Shown here piece after piece: positions 51,256 through 60,862 of a stretch of 64,000 bases of DNA (its first letter is position 1; each line of letters starts with the position of its first letter). The position numbers and the translations under genes are program-made. The DNA comes from Actinomyces qiguomingii (GTDB taxonomy: Bacteria; Actinomycetota; Actinomycetes; Actinomycetales; Actinomycetaceae). The stretch spans positions 62,001-126,000 of the forward strand of contig NZ_CP025228.1 of assembly GCF_004102025.1 (NCBI RefSeq), given 5' to 3'. The notes below the pieces were generated by a model. That model saw nothing but the letters and a program-made list of their open reading frames with translations, did not search any database and had not been told where the DNA came from.

Positions 51256-52161
51256 GTGGTGCAACCGGTGGTTGCTCGCGGTGTGTGTCAGTCTTATGGG
51301 GGGCGGCAGGTTCTGCGGGATGTGGATTTGGCGGTGGAGCGGGGGGCGTTCCATGGTGTGATCGGTCCGAATGGTGCGGGTAAGACGACGCTGGTGGAGA
51401 TCATCCAGGGTGCGCGACCTGCTCAGGAGGGCAGTGTGGAGCTGCTGGGTCGCGCGCCGTTGCCGCGTGATCCGCGCCTGCTGGCGCGGGTGGGGATTCA
51501 GCCGCAGGCCACGGCGTTCTTCTCGCGTGCCACCGTGTGGGAGCACCTGTCTACCGTTGCCGCGATCTTCGGTGCTTCAGCCTCTCGCGCAGAGCAGCTT
51601 ATTGAGATCATGGGCCTGGAGCATGTACGCGATTCGCGTGTGGAGCGGGTGTCTGGTGGTGAGCGGCAGAAGTTGGCGGTGGCCTCGGCGATGGTGCATC
51701 GGCCGGAGGTGTTGTTCTTGGATGAGCCGACGGCGTCCTTGGATGCGACGGCTCGGCATGACCTGGTGGGTCTGCTGGGGTCGGTGCGTGATGAGGGTAC
51801 GACGGTGGTGTATACGACTCACTATTTGGAGGAGGCGGAGCGTCTGTGCGATGTGGTCACCATTCTTGATGGTGGCCGGGTGGTGACTACGGCCTCTCCG
51901 TCTGCTCTGGTTGCCGGTGTGGGTGGTGGTGCCTCGGTGCTGCTGCCCGGGGCGGTGCCGTTCCTGGATGTGGTGACCGGTCTGGATGTGGTTACGGCTG
52001 CGACCGTGAGTGCGGATGGGCTGGTGGTTCACGTGCGTGATGTGGGTGAGGCGTTCGCGGCTCTTGGTGCGGCGGATGTGCCGACGGCGGGGGCGCAGGT
52101 GCACGGTCCGACCCTGGAGGATGCGTTCATGGAGCTCACAGGAAAGGAGTACGACTCATGA
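51256..52161 (+). CDS. ABC transporter ATP-binding protein
   Basis: 301 residues. GTG 51256 or the next GTG 51259 is the start (GAAAGGAG just upstream). Walker A is VIGPNGAGKTTL, signature RVSGGERQKL, Walker B VLFLDEPTASLD, switch His YTTHYLEE. The C-terminal accessory domain is of the DrrA/CcmA exporter type. Codon use differs from many neighbours (more T-ending codons in parts). It is divergent from the kinase/regulator genes and coupled to the permease; such sets usually expel antibiotics or lipids on signal. Confidence 0.93.
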   Translation: MVQPVVARGVCQSYGGRQVLRDVDLAVERGAFHGVIGPNGAGKTTLVEIIQGARPAQEGSVELLGRAPLPRDPRLLARVGIQPQATAFFSRATVWEHLSTVAAIFGASASRAEQLIEIMGLEHVRDSRVERVSGGERQKLAVASAMVHRPEVLFLDEPTASLDATARHDLVGLLGSVRDEGTTVVYTTHYLEEAERLCDVVTILDGGRVVTTASPSALVAGVGGGASVLLPGAVPFLDVVTGLDVVTAATVSADGLVVHVRDVGEAFAALGAADVPTAGAQVHGPTLEDAFMELTGKEYDS

Positions 52162-52901
52162 CCCCCTTCAAAACCCTAACATTTTCCCTGGCGCGCACCA
52201 ATCTGCGTGACCCGTCCACCATGTTCTTCACCTACGCTTTCCCGCCGGCACTGCTGGTTGTCCTTGCCCTGACCATGGGTGACCAACCGGGGCTCAACGG
52301 ACATGACATTGTCAATGACATCAGTCCCAACGTTATGGGCTTCGGAGTCGCATTCGTCGGTATGTTCATTGGCGCCACAACTATTGTCGAGTGGCGGGAG
52401 AAGGGAGTCGGGCGGGTCTTGCGCAGTGCGCCGATGTCCGTGAGCTCTATCCTCGCCTCGGCGCTGACCGTCGCCATCGTTTCCGCGCTCGTGCAGGCGG
52501 TGCTCATCGTGCTCACCGGATTTGTGCCGGCGGTCGGCGTCACGCTGTCGCCGTGGGCGCTCCTTACCGTGGTGCCGGTGTTCCTGGGGAATTTAGTCTT
52601 CTACTCCCTGGGCATGCTCGTCGGCCTGATTCTGCCCACCGTCACTGCAGTCTCCTTGGCGGTTATGATCGTGGTCCTGCCCATGGGTTTCGCCTCCGGT
52701 GCGATGATGCCGCTGGAGATGATGCCGGGCTGGATACAGACGCTCGCCAACTTCCTGCTGCTGACCTACCTGCTCGACGCGTTGCGCTGGCCGCTGACGG
52801 GCGTGAGCGAACTGAGCGACGCGCTGATCGGGCTCGGTGTCACCGGCGTCGTCGGGGCAGCACTGTTCTGGGCTGCCACCAAGCTCATGCGCTGGACCTG
52901 A
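52158..52901 (+). CDS. ABC-2 type permease
   Basis: 247 residues with six helices, overlapping the ATPase gene by four bases. EWREKGVGRVLRSAPMSVSS is the cytoplasmic coupling region, and GFASGAMMPLEMMPGWIQTL is the conserved loop of ABC-2 exporters. It acts with the preceding ATPase in efflux. Confidence 0.92.
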   Translation: MTPFKTLTFSLARTNLRDPSTMFFTYAFPPALLVVLALTMGDQPGLNGHDIVNDISPNVMGFGVAFVGMFIGATTIVEWREKGVGRVLRSAPMSVSSILASALTVAIVSALVQAVLIVLTGFVPAVGVTLSPWALLTVVPVFLGNLVFYSLGMLVGLILPTVTAVSLAVMIVVLPMGFASGAMMPLEMMPGWIQTLANFLLLTYLLDALRWPLTGVSELSDALIGLGVTGVVGAALFWAATKLMRWT

Positions 52902-52950
52902 GGCGCCGTCGCGAGCATCGCGTCATGAACGCGGTCCCTGAAACGCCGTT

Positions 52951-52987
52951 GGTGGGCCGCTCCGCAGTCTCAGCGGGGCGGCCCACC
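52951..52987 (+). terminator. Terminator of the ABC exporter operon
   Basis: GGTGGGCCGC-CCGC pairs with GCGG-GCGGCCCACC around loop AGTCTCA, with one mismatch on each side, 50 bases after the permease stop. Confidence 0.7.
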
Positions 52988-53034
52988 GGCAAATGCAACA
53001 GCTCACCCATACCGGTTCGAAAGGAGCCTCTCCG

Positions 53035-53544
53035 ATGGCCTACTTCAATGATGCCGTAACCCCGGTTGCCGGAACCGGCGGGGTTCGTCGCGTGCCGCGT
53101 CGTGTGTTGGGGCTGGCGGTTGTTGGCATCGGGCTGGGCGGTGGAGCCTGGTGGTGGCTGCGTTCCGCCGGGGCCACAGCCGTCAAGCCGGCGGAGGTCA
53201 TGGCCGAGGACCCCATGGGCGCCGACACGGTTGCCGGTTACCGGGCAGTGCGTTCCAGCCGGTCGGCGTCGCCCGGCCTGCTGTCCAAGCCGTCCACCGT
53301 GTGGATGCGCCACTGGTTTCGTGACGACGCCGTAGCGCCGGAGGACCTCATGAGCGAGTTGGTGGAGCACGCCGTGGAGCGCGGCTGGGCGGGCGGGAAG
53401 TACTCGTCGCCTGGCCTGTGGGAGTCCTCCCGGCAGGATCCGCGGCTTGAGGGGCCGTTGAATCTGCTGATCTCGCTGGTTGATGACACCGGTCCCGGTG
53501 ATGTGTTGCATGGTACAGTGCGCGTGTCCTTGAACTACCGGTGA
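53035..53544 (+). CDS. Membrane-anchored protein of unknown function
   Basis: 169 residues from ATG 53035 (AAAGGAG 8 bases upstream). A short basic N-tail is followed by one membrane helix (VLGLAVVGIGLGGGAWWWLR) and an extracellular domain of about 125 residues with DDAVAPEDLMSELVEHAVERG and a C-terminal strand DVLHGTVRVSLNYR. No family recognised. It lies after the ABC exporter terminator and before the SGNH hydrolase on the same strand, and may be an operon of its own. Confidence 0.75.
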   Translation: MAYFNDAVTPVAGTGGVRRVPRRVLGLAVVGIGLGGGAWWWLRSAGATAVKPAEVMAEDPMGADTVAGYRAVRSSRSASPGLLSKPSTVWMRHWFRDDAVAPEDLMSELVEHAVERGWAGGKYSSPGLWESSRQDPRLEGPLNLLISLVDDTGPGDVLHGTVRVSLNYR

Positions 53545-53660
53545 TCGGACGCTGGCAGATCACTGCCCGCCCCATGACACTTCAACCGGCCACAAACCTA
53601 CTCGTTTCCCTTCCTGTTCTGTACTCAGCTTCCTAGTTTGCTCCCTTGAAAGGCGTCCCG

Positions 53661-55511
53661 ATGAAGTTCCGCCCCGTTCAATTCCTACGCAGCCTGTTAG
53701 TCGCCCTGTGCGCCCTGATGGTGTTGCTGCCGTCGGTGATTATGGCCTACCCGGTGCCAGCGGCCGCCGCGCCGGCGGGCGGGAGCCTGCATGTGGTGCT
53801 GCTGGGTGACTCCTACTCCTCCGGAAATGGTGCCGGGGACTACTACGGGGATGACAGGCGAGCCTATCGCAGCCGCAATAATTGGGCACACCGCTATGTG
53901 GACTGGGTTAATACGCAGAATGTATCCGCCACGTTGACGAACCTGGCTCACAGTGGGGCGGTGACCGATGATCTGTTATCGGCGTCGGGCCAGGTGGCCG
54001 CGATTCCTACCGACACCGATTTGGTGATGCTGACCATCGGTGGCAATGATGTCGGGTTCGCCGATATTGTGAGTAAATGTTTCACGCTGGGTCTGCGTGA
54101 TGCTCGGTCTTGCAAGTCCAAGGTCGATTCCGCTAATGCGCTGATGGACGACGTGATGGCCTCCACCGGCAACATTTTGCAGAAGATTGATGATCGGCTG
54201 CCCGACGGCGCCCAGGTTGTCCTGGTCGGTTACCCGCGACTGGCTACCTCCCGCAGCTATGTGCTGAAGAATCTCTTCGGTTCCTTTTCCTATGACGCCG
54301 GTACCGGGGTGCGCAGGCTCAGTGAGACCGCCCGTACTAAGCAGGCCGAGCTGGTTGCGAATTGGAATGCCGCCCACCCCGGGTTGAAGGTCGCCTACAT
54401 AGACGGCGTCGTGTCGGCATTCGACGGACACGAGCCCGATCCGGCCACTAATGCACGCAACGACTACCGTTGGATCAACGAGTTCTTCGAGACCCGTGGC
54501 CGCCAGGCCGCCAACGGCAAGACGACATCAACCTTCAGTCTGGACGCCGCCGAGTTCTACCACCCCAATATCATCGGTCACCAGCAGATTGCCGACCTGA
54601 TCGTCAACCGGGTGGGTGTTCCCAGCAACGTCAAACCCGCTGCTGCTCGCGCCGTCGTGCCGGCGGCACAAAACGCTGCGAGCGATGGTGCCACGACCGC
54701 CCAGGATACGCCCGTGGCCTGGATTCAGGGACCCTATGTAGCCCAGGAGGGAAGCACGCTGACCCTGGACGCGCGCGGCTCCTACGCCGCCGAAGGGTCT
54801 ATCACCACCTACGAGTGGGACCTGGACGGAGACGGCACCTACGAGCGGTCCTCCACCGAGCCGGTTATCGACCATGCCTTCAACGAACTCTACGACGGTC
54901 AGATCGGCCTGCGGGTGACCCAGGACAACGGCCAGACCGCCGTATACGCCACCCAGGTGCAGATCACCGACGACGGCGATAACACCCCGCCCGAGCTCGA
55001 CAACTGCCCTGACATTGAAAACTACAGTCAGTCCGATTACGACGGCGATGGCGTGGGCGACGCCTGTGACCCCGACCCCGGCTACCCCACCGAGGATCAG
55101 CCCGGAGTCTGTGTCGTCGGTGAGAACTGCCCCGACGACGCCGCTGTCGTTCCGACCCCCCGCCCCGACAGCACCGGCACCGACGATGCTGCCCCGACTG
55201 CCCCGACTGCCGCGGCGGACCCGACCAGCTCGGGCCCGACAGAGGCCACGGAATCGACGGACCCGGCGCCGACCGGCCAGGGCGTAGCCCAGCCGACGCC
55301 GTCGTCGGCGCCCGCACCGGTCGACCCCGCGCCCGACGCCGCTGGCAGTGGGACCACCATGCCCAGCGCAATGGCATCCAGTGACCGTGCGCGCTTGGCC
55401 AACACCGGAGTCGGTGCCACCATGCTCCTGCTCGCCGCCGCGCTCACCGTCACGGCCTGCGGCACCACCCTGCTTCGCGCCGTCCAAACCAGATCCGATC
55501 GAATGAGGTGA
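53661..55511 (+). CDS. Cell-wall-anchored SGNH/GDSL hydrolase with PKD and calcium-repeat domains
   Basis: 616 residues from ATG 53661. Signal peptide (1 to about 36, AAAA-PAGG). The SGNH esterase domain has Ser51 in VVLLGDSYSSG, block III LTIGGNDVGF and the catalytic Asp/His block YHPNIIGHQ. Then come a PKD-like domain (LTLDARGSYAAEGSITTYEW, YATQVQITDDG), a thrombospondin-3-like DYDGDGVGDACDPD calcium motif and a Pro/Thr/Ala-rich wall spacer. The sorting signal is LANTG (579-583), a hydrophobic helix and TRSDRMR. A class C-type sortase should attach it to the wall. It probably deacylates lipids or glycans outside the cell. Confidence 0.9.
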   Translation: MKFRPVQFLRSLLVALCALMVLLPSVIMAYPVPAAAAPAGGSLHVVLLGDSYSSGNGAGDYYGDDRRAYRSRNNWAHRYVDWVNTQNVSATLTNLAHSGAVTDDLLSASGQVAAIPTDTDLVMLTIGGNDVGFADIVSKCFTLGLRDARSCKSKVDSANALMDDVMASTGNILQKIDDRLPDGAQVVLVGYPRLATSRSYVLKNLFGSFSYDAGTGVRRLSETARTKQAELVANWNAAHPGLKVAYIDGVVSAFDGHEPDPATNARNDYRWINEFFETRGRQAANGKTTSTFSLDAAEFYHPNIIGHQQIADLIVNRVGVPSNVKPAAARAVVPAAQNAASDGATTAQDTPVAWIQGPYVAQEGSTLTLDARGSYAAEGSITTYEWDLDGDGTYERSSTEPVIDHAFNELYDGQIGLRVTQDNGQTAVYATQVQITDDGDNTPPELDNCPDIENYSQSDYDGDGVGDACDPDPGYPTEDQPGVCVVGENCPDDAAVVPTPRPDSTGTDDAAPTAPTAAADPTSSGPTEATESTDPAPTGQGVAQPTPSSAPAPVDPAPDAAGSGTTMPSAMASSDRARLANTGVGATMLLLAAALTVTACGTTLLRAVQTRSDRMR

Positions 55512-55586
55512 CCGGCGAACGTTTCCTCGCCCGCAGTTCAGTGCTGTTCCTCGGGCTTGGCTACATCGTCGGTTCGCTGGTTAACT

Positions 55587-56285
55587 GGTTCTTCCGGTTT
55601 ATGGGTGTGTTCGCCGAGTTCGGTAGATATAACCATCTAGTTCGGTTGATGGGGTCGGCGGGCCCGGGGGAAGTGTCCAGATTCGGCACGAACGATGTTC
55701 CCCGCCCGGCGCCGCCCACTAGATCCGCATGGTTCCAACGAGTCTGAGGGTGTGTGCTGGGAGGGGCGGGGTGTTTGTGCCGATTTTGGACACTTTGGCT
55801 CCCAGGCGCCGACCTACCGCCCTGATGCGGTGAGCAGGCCAAGGCCTTCTGTTTGCCGACCCGGCCCCCTTGTCCGATCGGCTGGGACGTCTTTGACGAC
55901 GAACTGGGCCCGCAGCCCAGTCGGGAGCGCGGCCCGGCCCGGCCCACAGTCCAGCCCGGCCGCTGCCATGCCGGGCCTGGCTGCCGGCGATGCCGGCGAC
56001 GTCCGCGGCCTGGGGCTAGAGCATCTTGACTGTTGACCTTGGGTGCGCCGGCGTCCAAGGCAACCCCACCGGCCCGAGTCAACACCCCCACACCCGGACC
56101 CTCTGGCTGCGGTTGGACCGTCTGCCTGCCGTTGGACCGTCTAGCTGCGGCTAGACCACCTGAAACGCACTCTCAGACGGTCCAACCGCAGGAGCGCGGT
56201 CCAAGCGCAGGAACGCGATCCAAGTACGCGGCCAGCAGCCGGCCGGGCCCACACCCACCCACTACACCCTCAAACCGGAAGAGCC
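55587..56285. mobile_element. ISL3-like non-autonomous element, family A, with perfect target duplication
   Basis: 699 bp. Ends GGTTCTTCCGGTTTATGGGTG and (inverse) GGCTCTTCCGGTTTGAGGG; the flanks are GGTTAACT on both sides (55579-55586 and 56286-56293), an exact 8-bp target duplication. It aligns with 27062-27740 over its whole length. It contains the 22-bp repeat, three 19-bp units and no gene. This copy defines the family borders best. Confidence 0.9.
55616..55647. repeat. 22-bp repeat family (site 5 of 6)
   Basis: One full unit (CGAGTTCGGTAGATATAACC) and part of a second, inside the left end of the family A element. Confidence 0.8.
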
Positions 56286-56365
56286 GGTTAACTCCGCGCA
56301 GGCCGCCATGGCTCTGACCCCCATACTGGGGGTTGCCATCCTGTTCCTGTCGGGAGTCGTATTCC

Positions 56366-56640
56366 GGCTCTTCGTGTTTGGGGGTGTGGTGGGTGGTGTG
56401 CTCTGGCCTGTCCGGGCGGAACTCTCCGGCGTTCGAAGGCGCCGTCCCGCGTCCGAGCGTGGTCTGCCCGTGTCCGGACGTTGCTCCTGTGCTTGAGGGG
56501 CCCCTGGTGTTTGAGGGCGGTCTGTCGCTGTTCCGGTGGAGCGTGCTGTGGGGCGTGAGGTGGTGGTTTTCGACCGTGGGGTGTGGTTTACGACCCCGGG
56601 GTGGTCGTGAATCGCACCCCAGGGTCGAAAATCGACATGA
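56366..56640. mobile_element. Partial family B element
   Basis: It starts with GGCTCTTCGTGTTTGGGGG, the ISL3-type end, and resembles the inverse of 4020-4202, including GGGGCGTGAGGTG-TGGTT-TCGAC. No opposite end or target duplication was found, so the right limit is a guess. 56641-56896 holds nothing I recognise. Confidence 0.45.
56567..56631. repeat. Nested 65-bp palindrome
   Basis: The outer arms are TTTTCGACC-TGGGGTG (56567-56583) and their inverse CACCCCA-GGTCGAAAA (56615-56631), with one position unpaired. An inner ACGACC/GGTCGT pair lies between. It could extrude as a cruciform or bind a dimer. Confidence 0.7.
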
Positions 56641-56896
56641 ACGGCCGTCTTGCACACCATCGCCGGGGGTCTATGGGTGCCACCGACCCCGGGCACAGGG
56701 CCAACCGGGCAGCCCGCTGCCGCAGCCCTCTTCGGGGTACTTCCTTTGCGCACTCATGACAGTGATCCTTCCGTGTATTCACTTGCCTCCATCAAACCCG
56801 GTGCAGTTCAGCCTAAGCGGTAGCGGTTGCCCAACAGGAGTCGGTCACCCGATGACACGGGTGGCCGACCCCTTCGGCTCGGAAGCCTCCCTGTGG

Positions 56897-57916
56897 CTAG
56901 AGGCGACCGAGCAGCTCGGCGGTCTCCTCCTCCGCCCCGTGCCAGGAGGGATCTGCGGTGAGGACGCCGTCGGTTAGCAGAAACCGCATCTCGGCCTCGG
57001 TGGCCTGAATCCTGATGGCGTGCGGGCCGGCCGCGCCGTTGAATGCGCGCAGGATGGGCTCGGCCTCATCCAGTGTCAGGTCCTGCTCATAGATATCGAT
57101 CGCGGGCAGTCCGTCGGCGTAGCCGGGGCCGACGGCGTCCAGCTTCACGATGGGTTCGCGCGAGGGGTCCTCGGCGCCGCCGGGAAGAGCGGCGAGCATG
57201 GCGTCGAGCGGGACTCCGGACAGGTCGACGTCGGAGGTGGCGTTGATCGTCAGGGACGTGTTGCCGATCCCGAGGCGGTCCTCGTAGGCAAGGGTGGTGC
57301 CGTCGGTGGCCGCAGGGGGCGACAGGACGGCGTCGGCGGGAAGGGAGTCCGTTTCGATGTGGCTGATCCCGATTGCCTCGTCTGTCTCCAGCGGGATGGT
57401 GATAGCGCTGATCGTGCCCTGGTTGAGACCGGTAGCGACGCGCAGCCGCTCGCACTGGAGGTCGAGTTCTGCGTGCGGGCGCACCAGGTCTACGTCAATG
57501 GCCGTGTACAGGCCTTCGCCGTCCGCTCCGGGGCTCCTCCAATCGATGATCACTGTGGCGTGATCCAGTCCCTCAACACTGGCGGCCAGGTCGGTGTGGG
57601 CGGACTGGATCAAGGCGATGGCATCATCGACGGACGTGTTCTCCTCCAACGTCAGGAAGGTCCGCACGCCCCAGGACTTGGTGGAGACATGCTCGGTGTG
57701 GACATTCGGCTCGCTCATCACGGGCGCACGGCCGGTGAAGTAGTCGGCGAAAGGCGTCGTATCCGGCTCTTTCGCGGGTGTCCGCAGCCACCTGCGCACG
57801 CCGACTCCGGTGACAACTGCGGCGGTGCCAAGACCGAAGATGACCCGGCGGCGAGTATGGCCGCGCTGCTTGCCGGGGGTGGAGTCGGTGGAGGGAGAGG
57901 GCGTCTGAGAAGTCAC
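56897..57916 (-). CDS. Membrane-anchored protein of unknown function
   Basis: 339 residues: a polar N-tail, one membrane helix (RRVIFGLGTAAVVTGVGVRR, about residues 22-42) and a large extracellular domain with alternating strands and helices (VDDAIALIQSAHTDLAASVE, THAELDLQCERLRVATGLNQ-like repeats, ATEAEMRFLLTDG). The N-terminal layout (basic tail, one helix, WLR) resembles that of 53035-53544. No family recognised and no neighbour on the same strand except the distant copper operon upstream. Confidence 0.75.
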   Translation of the reverse strand: MTSQTPSPSTDSTPGKQRGHTRRRVIFGLGTAAVVTGVGVRRWLRTPAKEPDTTPFADYFTGRAPVMSEPNVHTEHVSTKSWGVRTFLTLEENTSVDDAIALIQSAHTDLAASVEGLDHATVIIDWRSPGADGEGLYTAIDVDLVRPHAELDLQCERLRVATGLNQGTISAITIPLETDEAIGISHIETDSLPADAVLSPPAATDGTTLAYEDRLGIGNTSLTINATSDVDLSGVPLDAMLAALPGGAEDPSREPIVKLDAVGPGYADGLPAIDIYEQDLTLDEAEPILRAFNGAAGPHAIRIQATEAEMRFLLTDGVLTADPSWHGAEEETAELLGRL

Positions 57917-57991
57917 CGCCGCAGGCTACGTACGGTCCAGAATCGGAGCAACGGACTCCTATGGGCAGTACTCCCCTGCGCTTGCCACTTC

Positions 57992-58025
57992 AACCGATCT
58001 CGATGGTTATATCGACCGATCTCGG
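57992..58025. repeat. 22-bp repeat family (site 6 of 6, inverted)
   Basis: Read on the minus strand: CCGAGATCGGTCGATATAAC followed by CATCGAGATCGGT, two units 22 bp apart. It lies between the copper ATPase end and the start of the orphan gene, away from any transposon end. Confidence 0.75.
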
Positions 58026-58078
58026 CGGAAGGGAAGGACGGCTGACGCCCGGTCGCTTCCCGGCTGCATCCGGCGCGG

Positions 58079-60838
58079 CTATGTCCCGGCGCGGCGCAGG
58101 CGCAGGGAGTTGGTGACCACGATGACGCTGGAGGCGGCCATGGCGGCGCCGGCGATCATCGGGTTGAGCATTCCCGCCGCGGCCAGCGGGATCGCGGCCA
58201 CGTTGTAGGCGAAGGCCCAGAACAGGTTCTGCTTGATTATCCGCAGCGTCTCCCGGCTGACGCGGATGGCCGTCACCACGGCGTCCAGGTCGGCGCGCAC
58301 CAGCGTGATATCCGCGGCCTCGATGGCCACGTCCGTGCCCGACCCCATGGCGAAGCCCAGCCCGCGCGTGCCGGCCTGGGCCAGGGCCGCGGCGTCGTTC
58401 ACGCCGTCGCCGACCATGCCCACCACGTGGCCCTCGTCCTGCAGGGCGACGATCACGTCGCGCTTGTCGCCCGGCAGCACCTCGGCGCGCACGTCGGCGC
58501 CGTCGATGCCGACCTCTCGGGCCACCTGCTCGGCGGTGCGGCGGTTGTCTCCGGTCAACAGCACCGGGCGCACCCCCAGCTCGCGCAGCGCGGCAACCGC
58601 CTCCCGGGAGGAGGGGCGCACCGTGTCCCGCACCACCAGCACCGCCCGGGAGGCGTCGTCCACGGCGAGTACCACGGCCGTCGCCCCGGACTCCTGCGCG
58701 GCGGCGACGGCGTCGGTGGCCTGCGCGGGCAGGGCCACCCCCTGCTCGGCCAGCCAGGCCGGTCGGCCCACCCGGACCCGGTAGGCGGTCCCGTCCAGCG
58801 CCACCGTGCCGGATACGCCCCGACCCTCGTGGTTGGAGAAGTCCCGCACCGCCGGCACCTGTTCGAGGTACTCCTTGGCGGCCTCGGTGATCGCCCGGGC
58901 CACCGGGTGCTCGCTGGCGGCCTCCACACTCCCGGCCAGGGCGAGGGCTTGCAACCGCGTGCTCTCGGGGCCGGGGCGGTGAAGCCCCTCGCGGCTACCA
59001 TCCGCGATCCTCGTACCTCGGATCGCTCCCGCCAGCCCCACCACGCCTTCGAGCGGCTCCCCCGCCCCGGCCGCATCCGGCCCTGCCGCCTCGGCGCCAG
59101 GCGCCGCGGATGCGGAGTCCTCCGCTGCTCCCACCCCGCCCTCTACTTCGGCGGCGTCCCAGGTGACGATCCCGTCGACGTCCAGGCGCATGCGGCCCTC
59201 GGTGACGGTGCCGGTCTTGTCCAGCACGATTGTGTCCAGGGTGCGGGTGGACTCCAGCACCTCCGGGCCCTTGATGACCACGCCGAGCTGAGCGGCCCGC
59301 CCGGAGCCGACCAGCAGCGCCGTCGGCGTCGCCAGACCCAGTGCGCAGGGGCAGGCGATCACCAGCACGGATACGGCCGCCATGAACGCGGGCTGGGCCG
59401 GGTGCCCGAGTGCGAGCCACACCGCCGCCGTGGCCAGGGCCAGCACGATCACCGCGGGCACGAACACCCCGGAGATGCGGTCGGCCAGCCGCTGCACCGG
59501 CGCCTTGCCGGCCTGCGCCTCGGTGACCATGGCGCCGATGCGCGCCAACGTGGTCCCCGCGCCGACCGCCGTCGCCCGCACCAGCAGCACGCCGGAGGTG
59601 TTCATACAACCGCCGGTGACCGCATCGCCGGGACCGGCCTCCACCGGCACCGACTCACCGGTCAGCATGGAGGCGTCCACCGCGGAGCGCCCCTCGATCA
59701 CCACGCCGTCGGTGGCGATCTTCTCACCGGGACGCACCACGAACAGGTCGCCGGCGGCCAGGGCGTCGATCTCCACCGTCTCCTCGGTGCGGGCGGCCTC
59801 GGGGAGGGGGGCGCCGTCGTCGTCGAGCACGTCGACGGCGTCGGTGGAGCCGGAGGGGGCGGTCAGCGTGACCCGGGCGGCCCGGGTGGCACCGAGCCGA
59901 AGCAGGGCACGCAGGGCGTCGCCGGAGCGGTAGCGGGCGCGCGCCTCCGCGTAGCGGCCCGCCAGCAGGAAGGTGGTTACCCAGGCGGCGGACTCGAAGT
60001 ACATGTGCACTTGATGCCCCTGGGCGCGCGGGAGCAGCTCCATGCTCATGCGCATGCCCAGCTGGCCGGCGCCGCCGAAGATCAGCGCCCACAGACTCCA
60101 GCCGGTCGCGGCGATCACCCCCAGGGACACGAGCGTGTCCATGGTGGAGGCGCCGTGGCGCAGCGCCCGAAGGGCGGAGCGGTGGAAGGGCCAGGCGCCC
60201 CAGGTGGCCACCGGCAGCGCCAGCGCCGCCACCACCCACTGCCAACCGGTGAACTGCAGTGCGGGAATCATCGAAAGCGCCATCACCGGAATCGACAGCA
60301 CCAGGCAGACGACCAGACGGGTGCGCAGGTAGGCGGCCCGGTCGGCCTGGGACTGGCCCAGCACCGGCGCCGGTGAGCCTGCCTCAGCCCCGGCCGGTGC
60401 CGCTGCGGACTCGGAGTCGGCGGACGCACCGGATGAGTCCGCGGTGGAAGGGGGTGTGTCGGTCGCCGCGGCCGCATCGGGGGAGGGCGCAGCCGCCGGA
60501 GCCGGGTCGGAGCCGGGATCGGGTCGGGGCGCTGCGGAACCGGAATCGCCGTCGGCCGGCGCCGCTAGGTCGGTGCGGCCGGTGACGGTGGCCGTGTAGC
60601 CGGCTCGCGCCACCGCATTGATCAGTTCCTCATTGCTCACCGGCGCGCTCAGTGTGACCCTGGCGGACTCGGTGGCGAGGTTGACGGAGGCCTCGACGCC
60701 GTCGAGCTTGCCCAGCTTCTTCTCCACGCGCGCCACACAGGAGGCGCAGGTCATACCCCCGACCGCAAGGTCGACGGTGGCGACCGGCGTCGAGCTGGGA
60801 GCGGCGTCGGTGTGGGTTGGCTGAGTCGGCTCAGACAT
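58079..60838 (-). CDS. copA: Copper-translocating P1B-type ATPase
   Basis: 919 residues. An N-terminal heavy-metal domain with GMTCASC is followed by a long acidic/Ala/Pro linker (about 95-165), membrane helices, the actuator TGES in ASMLTGESVPV, the ion-path motif CPC in VIACPCALGLATPTAL, the phosphorylated Asp in VLDKTGTVTEG, the HP motif in EHPVARAI and GDGVND near the end. Another low-complexity insert (about 560-600) lies in the nucleotide domain. CPC indicates export of Cu(I). It is the third gene of the csoR-copZ-copA set, 24 bases after the chaperone. Confidence 0.95.
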   Translation of the reverse strand: MSEPTQPTHTDAAPSSTPVATVDLAVGGMTCASCVARVEKKLGKLDGVEASVNLATESARVTLSAPVSNEELINAVARAGYTATVTGRTDLAAPADGDSGSAAPRPDPGSDPAPAAAPSPDAAAATDTPPSTADSSGASADSESAAAPAGAEAGSPAPVLGQSQADRAAYLRTRLVVCLVLSIPVMALSMIPALQFTGWQWVVAALALPVATWGAWPFHRSALRALRHGASTMDTLVSLGVIAATGWSLWALIFGGAGQLGMRMSMELLPRAQGHQVHMYFESAAWVTTFLLAGRYAEARARYRSGDALRALLRLGATRAARVTLTAPSGSTDAVDVLDDDGAPLPEAARTEETVEIDALAAGDLFVVRPGEKIATDGVVIEGRSAVDASMLTGESVPVEAGPGDAVTGGCMNTSGVLLVRATAVGAGTTLARIGAMVTEAQAGKAPVQRLADRISGVFVPAVIVLALATAAVWLALGHPAQPAFMAAVSVLVIACPCALGLATPTALLVGSGRAAQLGVVIKGPEVLESTRTLDTIVLDKTGTVTEGRMRLDVDGIVTWDAAEVEGGVGAAEDSASAAPGAEAAGPDAAGAGEPLEGVVGLAGAIRGTRIADGSREGLHRPGPESTRLQALALAGSVEAASEHPVARAITEAAKEYLEQVPAVRDFSNHEGRGVSGTVALDGTAYRVRVGRPAWLAEQGVALPAQATDAVAAAQESGATAVVLAVDDASRAVLVVRDTVRPSSREAVAALRELGVRPVLLTGDNRRTAEQVAREVGIDGADVRAEVLPGDKRDVIVALQDEGHVVGMVGDGVNDAAALAQAGTRGLGFAMGSGTDVAIEAADITLVRADLDAVVTAIRVSRETLRIIKQNLFWAFAYNVAAIPLAAAGMLNPMIAGAAMAASSVIVVTNSLRLRRAGT

Positions 60839-60862
60839 GTGCGATCGGCCTCCAGTGTGAGT

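Noticed and set aside
58427..60376. 649-codon open frame on the plus strand
   Set aside because: It is the complement of the copper ATPase gene; its His/Gly/Arg-rich translation has no domain and no ribosome site.
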